From assembly GCF_024919275.1 (NCBI RefSeq), contig NZ_JANWGH010000003.1:99677-163676 (forward strand): a stretch of 64,000 nt of DNA. The letters are read 5' to 3'. Position 1 is the stretch's first letter; every line of letters begins with the position of its first letter. Below, piece after piece: positions 60,201-64,000 of this stretch. The position numbers were made by a program, and so were the translations under genes. Source of the stretch: Algoriphagus limi. GTDB taxonomy: Bacteria; Bacteroidota; Bacteroidia; Cytophagales; Cyclobacteriaceae. The notes below the pieces were generated by a model, which searched no databases, had not been told where the DNA came from, and saw only the letters and a list, made by a program, of their open reading frames with translations.

Positions 60201-61450
60201 CAAGATTCGAAATAGTCTTCATCCTCTTCATATAAATGAATAGCACAGACTTCAAGGTCTTTTTGACCTAATTTGCCCATTTGAATTCTTAGTTCTAAGG
60301 CTACCTCTTCCAATTCTTTTGAAGAGTGCATCGCCAAGGCCCTAGCCCGAACGCGCTCAAGTGCAGCTTCAATCTGTGCTTCCCGAGCTTGTTCCTCGGC
60401 TTTCTGAAGGTCAAGGAAGCGAGTGTAAGTCTGTTCGAAGGCTTTTGCGAAGCGAAAAAGAATTGATTCTTGATCCGTGCCAAGTTGAGCATTGGCGACG
60501 ATATGCAGATACCCATGAATGAAGTGAGCATTATAAAAATGAATAGGATCCGGCATGTTTTTGCGTGCTATATCGACTTGCTCAGGATCTATCCCCGATT
60601 TAACCTTTTGCAAATGTTTCAGAAAATCAGATTTGCTTGTTTTCTGGTAAAAATTTGGAAGGTCAGATTTCCATGCCTTGTAGCGCTCAGTTAATAAAGC
60701 ATCGCTTTTAAGAGGTAGGAAAAACTGACTCATACGATTACCATCAAATTGGGTTAGCCACATATTCTGAAGCCCCTTATCTTCATTTATGATCGCATAG
60801 CCACATTGTTGGACAGATTCGAAACCCAAATTCAAAAACTCCCTATACATCAATACCGCTACTTCTTCAAGTTCAATGGAATCATGCATGGCCATGGTTC
60901 GGGCCCGAACTCGCTCCAAAGCCGCTTCAACTTCCAACTCCCGATTTTTCTTGACCAAGTCGGCTGTTTTTTCTTCTACCAGCCGTTCCAGTTCTTCCGC
61001 CTTTTGCTTCCAGTTCTCTATGCCCCAAGTATCTTTTTCGCTTTCTACTTCTTCAGGCTTGGAGCCATGCCAATGGATTACTTTCCATTCGCTATTTCTA
61101 TAATTCAAGACTGTGGTAAACCGCATGTACATTTCCACGTCTTCGGATTCTGTTTTAACTGTTAAAAAGATATCGTCAGCAAAGACTGCGGTATTTTCAT
61201 CATCAGAAATAAACCGATCCATAGGCTCCTGTCGCCAGGATATATCCAGTCCTTCGGCTTGCTTCTTTTGAATTTCAAGCAGCTTGATCAAGCCCTGACT
61301 TCCGATTACTTTTTCGTCTATGGCAGTTCCAAAACCCATTATTTTTTCATCGACCAATTTTTTCATTAGGCTAGGATTATCCCCTTCAATGCCTGTTTTC
61401 ATGAATTGCCTATAGGTTTTTTCTAATAATTGCTGCTTCTTCTTTTCCAT
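48248..61450 (-). CDS. Giant multi-module histidine kinase with 21 tandem sensory repeats
   Basis: About 4,400 residues in one uninterrupted frame, with no signal peptide and no membrane helix. Residues 1-145 look like a SnoaL/NTF2 domain (ENTAVFADDIFLTVKT), then a coiled coil. Next come 21 tandem modules of 183-196 residues. Each starts with a helix of the type AREAQIEAALERVRARTMAM, has a variable alpha/beta middle, and ends with a helix such as RFAKVFEQTYTRFLDLQKAE that runs into the next module. This helix-in, helix-out plan and size suggest a GAF-like fold (inference). The C-terminus is a class-B kinase core with phospho-His near 4160 ([12 protein letters not shown]), DNGPGIP and FFTTKKGTQGTGLGLSIT. 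I prefer ATG 61448-61450, 7 bases after the upstream stop; ATG at 61495 would add 15 residues and overlap that gene by 38 bases. Confidence 0.93.
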   Translation of the reverse strand: MEKKKQQLLEKTYRQFMKTGIEGDNPSLMKKLVDEKIMGFGTAIDEKVIGSQGLIKLLEIQKKQAEGLDISWRQEPMDRFISDDENTAVFADDIFLTVKTESEDVEMYMRFTTVLNYRNSEWKVIHWHGSKPEEVESEKDTWGIENWKQKAEELERLVEEKTADLVKKNRELEVEAALERVRARTMAMHDSIELEEVAVLMYREFLNLGFESVQQCGYAIINEDKGLQNMWLTQFDGNRMSQFFLPLKSDALLTERYKAWKSDLPNFYQKTSKSDFLKHLQKVKSGIDPEQVDIARKNMPDPIHFYNAHFIHGYLHIVANAQLGTDQESILFRFAKAFEQTYTRFLDLQKAEEQAREAQIEAALERVRARALAMHSSKELEEVALELRIQMGKLGQKDLEVCAIHLYEEDEDYFESWGAVRAPGMEEKLFQGMAKFPKSGIKIVEEMMAHYYAGDKDYVLVNDGEKGQEWLLAMKKYSPQAYAMLSKKIESTRPKEIIAYWSISDFKGGALVMVTYTKPDETSLNLLRRAANVFQLAYRRYLDLQKAEAQAREAQIEAALEKVRSRSLAMHKSEEFPEVIQVVFEQFRQLNFNIDSAQFDLSFRDTDDFNLWTAVPGRPYPVLQHIPYRNNAVFNSIRNAKKAGLNFISDQFRKEEKNDFFEFFFLHYPEVPEERKKFIFSSPGFSRSVVLLSDVMLGIQNYSGIPFTDSENEILKRFAKVFEQTYTRFLDLQKAEAQAREGEIQLALERVRARTMAMHHSDEFPEMANNLYLQVQALGINAWSAGYCLWENDAKSYLCCMSSEGVLQIPMSLPSIGVGYDFYTPYKKGKKFHVDEISGEEVKAHYDFLLSLPEFRVNAEQVADAGFPLPTYQVFHIVYFSHGFLMFITYEPVEEQWDVFRRFGQVFQQAFTRFLDLQKAEAQAREAQIEAALERVRAASMAMRSSIELGDILGRIFTELKSLDVEIDRCFIWVVEPEKGGVNCWIASPESGSANYWFPFFEHPYFEAFMDVWRDQKNLFELEIKGTLKKSWDRYLFETTEFKHLPPEAKDSMRIPKKIHTASIANKYGLLCTAGLTTMSEEHIGIFRRFGAMFEQTYTRFLDLEKAEAQAREAEIQLALERIRARSMAMQKSDELKELVQVMYEQVNKLEIAKWGCMLLLFDAEKRKIQGWFSEIVYAQHPKPYDIENEEHEIIRKWWDFWESDEKVLSIHLRDEEKHEFSRYMLSKTGMKSIPKEVLEVIMKEPEVYFTYINMDCGLIEFVDVVPFPESSITVLKRIASVFEQTYTRFLDLQRAEAQAKEAQIEAALERVRSKTMAMQHSGELLEVGELVYKELSILGIGSMSSGVTLVDPKGLIDSYYVVNPNDGTIMREVMGIPRDETKVMRSLTASWEKQEPYHVVSLNEEETILHQTYIAENSTNFPFTAEELISYTPKRLNLQTFNFKHGYLILVGAELLSEEKVEITIRFAKVFEQTYSRFLDLQRAEEQAREAEVQLALERIRARSMAMQSSEELREVVQVMYEQVEKLGIAKWGCMLLLFDKSTRKIQGWFSDIIHSQYPWPFEFTNQDNDVIQKWWAFWESDRKNLSIHQKDEVKHEFSRYLFSQTGMKDLPDDFKEFVMREPEVWFEYTNMECGLIEFIDYEPFPEESIQILNRISLAFEQAYTRFLDLQKAEAQAREAQIEAGLERVRARTMAMHKSEELGEVSMTLYSELQSLGITQFITCGFCIYYEKERNHKAWITQSDGSLLEGFDLPVDADQVFKERYEAWKRKEPLFIQEITGKIRINHISLAIDEADNQLANEMAANFPDPVIFYNANFKQGYLNLISGEPLGADSHDILIRFAKVFEQTYTRFLDLQKAEAQAREAEIEIAIERIRSRALAMHESSEIQKVTVEIRNQLIELGIEGVSAATIYLQLDNGQIGMWDITEIEESTSGNSFELYMKVNPDDIPSHLWIWKILKNDEEYWINEMNLKELYDCEAWLRVINEDIADEFRPFLDSGELQYLWQPVVPLNKGKLNIDFTIPPPDEMSFILPKLGAAFDLAYKRFEDLQKAEAQAREAKIEAALERVRSRTMGMHKSEELSETASVVFQQFNELGYETERINIAIINEDERVIEFWSTEQGGKAIGQIFKGSIDEPTSIKKFYEGWKNKQESIQVDLQGQELKDWITYVVEEMKIPTKEHLISDRRFHTGAYFSKGLIIITNPDPIPSESLDILKRFAKVFEQTYTRFLDLQKAEDQAREAEIQLALERVRARTMAMQKSEELADAAFVLFEQLRALGGNLWGTGFGLCQENVEKDEFWFANENGVFPSVSIPNTSDPAHKQMYLGWQKKTDFLTIEKSGASLKSHYDYMLSLPEVRPFFQKILDEGLSFPEKQQWNAAYFSKGYLLIITLEPYPEPEIFKRFAKVFEQTYTRFLDLQKAEAQAREAEIQLALERVRARSMAMQSSDELHDVLSVLFRQFDHLGIHPVNVFLSLFDRENRTLTYRASGKSGTRTPGKQVVHVDSMEPLRALYEKFIHDNSDKVEVIFYSKEVLPQLFGIFSETFESMPEEDRMGPEDFPEGGYSMAGYTPFGYLGYDHQRQASEEEKEILSRFCLEFTRVYQRFLDIQKAEEQVRESQIEAALERVRARTMAMHKSKELSEVAAVLFEQLKILGANLWTAGFAICRKDEKLVEKWMGSPISGQFFEQLFIPYDADHGEQSMYDTWLNQVELYSYVQEGKELKDIYDHLMTIPSFSANFQKVIDSGRPLPVWQKNHVTSYKYGYLLIITEEEFKEEYIFPRFAKVFEQAYTRFLDLQKAETQAREAKIEAALERVRARAMAMHHPNELSEVLALMFDQLSNLEVDAHWTHLTLINLENNTFVYRMTSKDGKPVHAEQVVQLDAMDTWSHTVETFKSQNPETVTHIHFLPEVLPKVWELFNGIFSSLPKGSKINPEDFPNGIHTTEANCKFGYLGINQSREATAEEKKILGRFASEFGRLYQRYLDIEKAQKQAREAQIEASLERVRARAMAMHQTDELTDVLCVLFDQFDILGINPVLTHLTLFDEANETFNLRITTSAENRVVADQLIDIHAIDAWKQAFEQWKTCEPNSVNTIDYAPEDLPYLWELLSEVMEALPDENKISPSDFPNGLFTTQGHFRFGYLGFNHSRKATEEEKSIVSRFAREFGRTYQRFLDLQKAEAQAREAKIEASLEKIRARTMGMQSSSELPEVANLLFLEIQALGIPAWSCGYNILAEDRKTATCCMSSEGTLQTPFQLRLYGEASFEEMGEFILSDNTMLVQELGGKALEEHYAYMKSFPDLKPTFDEIERLGLSLPTYQINHLCKFNQGFILFITYEKVPESQDIFKRFTKVFDQTYTRFLDLQKAEAQAREAQVEASLERIRSRSMGMQKSEELVQVNKTVIQQIESLDIQLFGFGIHICRENEPISEAWMGDPAIEGIFGGDRQFSKIIYEHTHDWFSELMYKSWKKGETLLVKKLEGEGLMEHMKYMLTIIPDPTILENSPPPESLIYHLAFFEQGFFVFVSNKPLPENHNVFVRFAKVFEQTYTRFLDLQKAEIQAREAQIEAALERVRSRTMGMQKAEELGDVAIVLFHELNVLVDNLWTCGFVLCEKDRKEDEWWLSADNGLIDPFFLPNVGDYAHETLYEGWKKGDSYRTVTLEDEQLHQHYDWLMKIPIAEKIFEEMESSGIPRPNWQRLHAAYFKTGYLVIITEVPCEEEDIFKRFAQVFDLTYTRFLDLKKAENQAREAQIEAALEKVRSRSLAMQDPEELTEVAQLLREEMGNLGVEELETSSIYIHDENTGQTQCWFTIKNSQDPAKAISDQMNLDLQDTWVGRQMLKFNQSKENKTSIVMKGDQRVEWIRYCESKSELLGKAEFYGDSIPERTYHLYKFSNGFLGAASPGPISEESWDLMRRATAVFSFAFTRFLDLQGAQASAKAALRQASLDRVRADISSMRKAEDLDKITPLLFKELNILGIPFIRCGVFIIHEKNEIVEAYLSSSEGESLGALRLPFNASDLTYQTVKAWRKEKVYRQHWDKEDFVQWIQQIMEKDLIQDEKTYQGAAAPPESLFLHFIPFLQGMIYVGSTVSLTEDEIDLVKSLSEAFAIAYSRYEDFVKLEQAKAEIESAMSELKATQTQLVQQEKLASLGQLTAGIAHEIKNPLNFVNNFSELNKELIEEVFEELESIPASDTKEEIIAILEDIKSNLSKVHEHGSRANGIVTSMLQHSRGGTGKKEPTNLNSTIKEYVNLAFHGMRAGKDPINVAIEMDLDESIREIPLVTEDFSRVIVNLCNNAFDAMREKIRQKSLEKEEYKPKLSICTKSGKDHISISIEDNGPGIPKEIKDKVLQPFFTTKKGTQGTGLGLSITNDIVKAHGGELAIETALDKGTNFIIKLST
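49075..60938 (-). repeat. Array of 21 in-frame protein-coding modules
   Basis: Approximate first bases of the modules (minus strand): 60938, 60388, 59800, 59236, 58681, 58120, 57553, 56986, 56419, 55861, 55279, 54730, 54172, 53602, 53038, 52468, 51898, 51337, 50767, 50209, 49636. From the second on, every interval is a multiple of three (549-588 bases). The flanking helices are strongly conserved and the middles are not. Look-alike groups by eye: modules 6 and 8; 4 and 17; 12, 14 and 19; 13, 15 and 16; 1 and 9; 2 and 20. Confidence 0.92.
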
Positions 61451-61457
61451 CGAATTC

Positions 61458-64000
61458 TTAGACAATTGGTAAAGTGATTTTAAACTGGGCCCCACCTTCG
61501 GCTAGGTTTTGTGCGGTCAATTCGCCTCCATGGGCCTTGATGATATCATAGCTAAGTGACAGGCCAAGACCCGTCCCTTCTCCTGTGGGCTTTGTGGTAA
61601 AAAACGGTTGGAATATCTTATCTAGAATATGCTCAGGAATGCCTTTGGCATTGTCTGAGATTTTGATTTCTATAAAATTCTCAATCAGTCCTGTTTCTAA
61701 TTTGACCATCGGTTTGTACTCTGATACCTCATTGGATTTCCGGTAATCATGAACTGCATAAAATGCATTGTTGACCAGGTTGAGCAGGACTCTACCGATA
61801 TCCTGATTAATGATGCTGATAGCAGGGAGGTCGGGGTAAAGATCCGTCTTGAAATCGGCCGAAAAGCTTTTGTCTTTGGCTCGCATTCCATGAAAGCCCA
61901 GTTTTATGCATTCATCTGCCAAAGCGTTGATATCTACCGATTCCTTCTTCCCATCAGATTTTCGGCTGTGTTCCAGCATGCCTTTCACAATGGATCCGGC
62001 ACGTTTTCCATGATGGTTGATTTTGGTCAGATTGTCTTTCAGATCGGAGAGAATGGCTTCTACTTCTTCTACATCTCCAGCTTCCAGTTCTTCTTTCAAT
62101 TCATCCAAAAGCTCAGTACTCAGTTCTGAGAAATTGTTGACAAAGTTGAGGGGGTTCTGAATTTCATGGGCGATTCCGGCTGTTAGTTCACCCAGAGAAG
62201 CCATCTTTTCGGATTGAATCAATTGGGCTTGGGCAGCTTTCAATTCGGATAGAGCTTCTTCTGCTTTTTGCTTGGCTTCCCTGATTTCTACAAGGTCTTT
62301 TTCAGCCTTTTTCAAGTCCTCAAATCGTTTGTAAGCCAAATCAAAAACACCGGCAAAACGAATCAATGTATCAATGGATTCCTGTGGAGGCTCAGGTACT
62401 TTTCCCGCCAAACTGAATCCGATTTCTCCATGAGAAGTGCGGGCAATGATAAAGGTAAGTCCGCCTAATTGCAGGATGTCCTCTTTGCTAGGGGCATGGG
62501 GATCTGCCTGTTCATAGTGGCCATAGGTATTCATTTTGTCGATGTAATCCCAGGCTTCTTCTCCATCCAGCGCCAATACGAATGCTGGCTTTTTGCTCTT
62601 TTCCCATTTCGCCAAACTAGGAATAGCATCATGGACAAATTTGGGGACGTTTATGACCATCCCAATACGATCTCCCTCTTCGGAAGTCATGGACATTTCA
62701 TACTGCTCAGGTGTCCACCGCATATGCCAAAAGTAGTCGGCCTGATATCCCAAGGAGACAAATTCTTTTCGCATAGCCACCACAATATCAAAGAGGTCGG
62801 AGGACTCCTGCATGGAGGTTACCTGACCACGAATTCGTTCTAAGGAAAGCTCAATCTGTGTTTCTCTAGCCTGTGCTTCCGAAAGTTGTAGATCTAAGAA
62901 ACGGCGATGGGCCAAGTCAAAGGCACCTGCAAAACGAACAAGAATATCGAGCGCCTCCTGAGGAGGATCAGTCACAGGTCCGGGTAGGCTATACCCAATT
63001 TCACCATGGGTAGTTCTTGCCATGATAAAAGTAAGACCTCCGATATGCCGAATATCCTCATCGGTAGGAGCCTGAGGATCGATGCGCTTAAAGTCCCCCA
63101 AAGAGACCATTTTATGGACATAATCGATGGCTGCATCTACATCCATGGGATAGATGACCGTAGGGGAGGTTCCCTTTTCCCATTCGTCAATAAGTGGAAT
63201 TTCAGCGTGAATGGATCTTGGAAGCTCCATCACAAAACCTATCCGAGTGCCATCCCCAGAGGTCATGGCTTTCTCATATTTATCTGGCTTCCAGAGCATG
63301 TGCCAGAAGTATTGAGCCTCATGGCCAAGATTGATAAATTCCGTGCGAAGGGTTACTACCACATCCAGTAAATCGGAGGTAGTCTGCATGGCCATTGCAT
63401 GGGAACGAACCCGCTCTACAGCTAAATTGATCCGAGCTTCCCGGGCTTGTTCTTCAGCTTTTTGAAGGTCCAAAAAGCGGGTGTAAGTCTGTTCGAATAC
63501 CTTAGCAAAGCGAACTAGAATGTCCCGAAATTCATCTGAAATAGGGTTTATGTTCTGATAAAATAAAATTCCCTGTTTGTAGAAAGCATCTTCAAAAGTC
63601 CACTGAGGAAGATTTAATTGGGTCAATTCTAATACTGCTTCCGGAACAAATGCATCAGGATGTCCCCCCTTATTATATGCAACCAATTGATTGACCCACT
63701 CATCGAATTTGTCCTTTTGAAGAGTTCTACTCAAGAATTGAGGCGCAGATTTGCTTTCTTTTGCTTTTTTCCAAGCTTGATACAATTCTTGAATAAATGG
63801 GTGATGGTCTAATGGCAAAGCCATTTGCTCTCTCATTACCGGCCCACCCGAATCTGATATGTATGAGATGAATTGATTTTTTTCTTCATCTATAAGGCTT
63901 ACGCCTAAAAGTCCCTGATCGTCGTCTTGTCCTAAGCTTCTCAATTCCTTTAAAATAAAGGAAGAAGTCGGGAATAGCTCCTCACTGGACTGCATAGCCA
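61458..64000 (-). CDS. Multi-module histidine kinase sharing the same repeat (N-terminus outside the window)
   Basis: At least 847 codons, open at the window end. The last visible residues read (M)AMQSSEEL, the middle of a module's entry helix, so the true start is upstream. Three modules are seen: the end of one (to 63447), a second (63446-62871) and a third (62870 to about 62310). The last two are near duplicates of each other (YFWHMLWKPDKYE against YFWHMRWTPEQYE) and form a subfamily not used in the giant protein. A coiled coil and a class-A kinase core follow (His codon 62166-62168; [34 protein letters not shown]). The G1 box has DNA-K where relatives have DNG-K. The giant kinase gene starts 7 bases after its stop. 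Confidence 0.9.
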   Translation of the reverse strand, partial: AMQSSEELFPTSSFILKELRSLGQDDDQGLLGVSLIDEEKNQFISYISDSGGPVMREQMALPLDHHPFIQELYQAWKKAKESKSAPQFLSRTLQKDKFDEWVNQLVAYNKGGHPDAFVPEAVLELTQLNLPQWTFEDAFYKQGILFYQNINPISDEFRDILVRFAKVFEQTYTRFLDLQKAEEQAREARINLAVERVRSHAMAMQTTSDLLDVVVTLRTEFINLGHEAQYFWHMLWKPDKYEKAMTSGDGTRIGFVMELPRSIHAEIPLIDEWEKGTSPTVIYPMDVDAAIDYVHKMVSLGDFKRIDPQAPTDEDIRHIGGLTFIMARTTHGEIGYSLPGPVTDPPQEALDILVRFAGAFDLAHRRFLDLQLSEAQARETQIELSLERIRGQVTSMQESSDLFDIVVAMRKEFVSLGYQADYFWHMRWTPEQYEMSMTSEEGDRIGMVINVPKFVHDAIPSLAKWEKSKKPAFVLALDGEEAWDYIDKMNTYGHYEQADPHAPSKEDILQLGGLTFIIARTSHGEIGFSLAGKVPEPPQESIDTLIRFAGVFDLAYKRFEDLKKAEKDLVEIREAKQKAEEALSELKAAQAQLIQSEKMASLGELTAGIAHEIQNPLNFVNNFSELSTELLDELKEELEAGDVEEVEAILSDLKDNLTKINHHGKRAGSIVKGMLEHSRKSDGKKESVDINALADECIKLGFHGMRAKDKSFSADFKTDLYPDLPAISIINQDIGRVLLNLVNNAFYAVHDYRKSNEVSEYKPMVKLETGLIENFIEIKISDNAKGIPEHILDKIFQPFFTTKPTGEGTGLGLSLSYDIIKAHGGELTAQNLAEGGAQFKITLPIV
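62310..64000 (-). repeat. Three copies of the same sensory module in the upstream kinase
   Basis: Module boundaries at 63446 and 62870 (minus strand, 576 bases apart) and the partial module running to the window end share the entry helix (LAVERVRSHAMAM, LSLERIRGQVTSM) and the exit helix (RFAKVFEQTYTRFLDLQ, RFAGAFDLAHRRFLDLQ) with the giant array. The module is therefore a mobile sensory unit used by more than one kinase at this locus. Confidence 0.88.

Larger units (their letters stand above)
28781..64000 (-). other. Putative operon of seven histidine kinases and five FIST proteins
   Basis: Twelve genes run in the same direction. Junctions in transcription order: 7-base gap, 4-base overlap, 23, 22, 0, 4-base overlap, 2, 49, 4-base overlap, 3 and 9. 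No intergenic space in the block is large enough for a conventional promoter plus terminator; the 49 bases at 36280-36328 are the only place where a break is plausible. No receiver, DNA-binding or effector gene occurs inside it. Confidence 0.7.

Noticed and set aside
49075..60938. CRISPR array or satellite DNA
   Set aside because: The periodicity (549-588 bases, always multiples of three) comes from protein modules with diverged DNA; there are no short identical repeats with unique spacers.
48248..61450. Assembly artefact from repeat collapse or expansion
   Set aside because: The modules differ clearly in sequence and length and the frame is never broken, so a simple assembly duplication is unlikely, although long reads would settle it.
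61451..61495. Longer start for the giant kinase
   Set aside because: It would overlap the preceding kinase gene by 38 bases and adds residues that look like an out-of-frame reading of that gene's end. It cannot be excluded without N-terminal data.
1..64000. tRNA, rRNA, insertion sequences, integrases or attachment sites
   Set aside because: None could be recognised on either strand; spacers are short and no transposase or integrase motif occurs.

Overview
The window reads as chromosomal DNA of a marine-type Bacteroidota, most likely Cytophagales (Cyclobacteriaceae, Algoriphagus-like). The evidence is the gene families: two-component-regulator propeller kinases with Y_Y_Y domains, DUF6090 proteins, tricorn-like S41 peptidases, lipoproteins with a Cys-Ser/Gln lipobox, few Shine-Dalgarno sequences and AT-rich spacers. 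This placement is inference from family content. No rRNA, tRNA, CRISPR array, IS element or phage gene was seen.

Layout. 1-5.8 kb holds the tail of a type I phosphodiesterase (cut by the window edge), an HD hydrolase, a YitT membrane protein and a secreted propeller-amidohydrolase. 5.9-13.2 kb is a minus-strand signalling operon: a lipoprotein propeller histidine kinase, a membrane histidine kinase, a CheY-like receiver, a receiver-cyclase fusion and a DUF6090 membrane protein. 13.5-24.5 kb is on the plus strand: a FIST protein with a class III adenylate cyclase, a protein resembling the N-terminal half of VioB paired with a Kelch-like lipoprotein, a BASS-family transporter and a tricorn-like peptidase. 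24.5-28.5 kb is a patchy minus-strand region: an SDR, a 66-residue coiled-coil/EF-loop protein, a second DUF6090, an O-methyltransferase and a SnoaL-like lipoprotein. It also carries two gene relics, a histidine kinase tail and a truncated copy of the 66-residue gene.

28.8-64.0 kb is one unbroken co-directional minus-strand block of more than 35 kb. Junctions are 4-bp overlaps or short gaps (largest 49 bp). It contains only two kinds of gene: histidine kinases (seven) and stand-alone FIST-domain proteins (five). Its centrepiece is a protein of about 4,400 residues (48248-61450). It has a SnoaL-like N-terminus, then 21 tandem copies of a 183-196-residue module that looks GAF-like, then a class-B histidine kinase core. 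The next gene upstream, cut by the window end, uses the same module (three copies visible) before a class-A kinase core.

How the genes may work together (inference). FIST proteins and the module array would bind small molecules in the cytoplasm, and the propeller or TPR kinases would sense the periplasm. The kinases have closely related catalytic cores, so they may feed a small common set of receivers. The only receivers in the window are the two at 6.7-8.1 kb, one fused to a cyclase, which would link the system to cAMP together with the FIST-cyclase pair at 13.5-16.1 kb.
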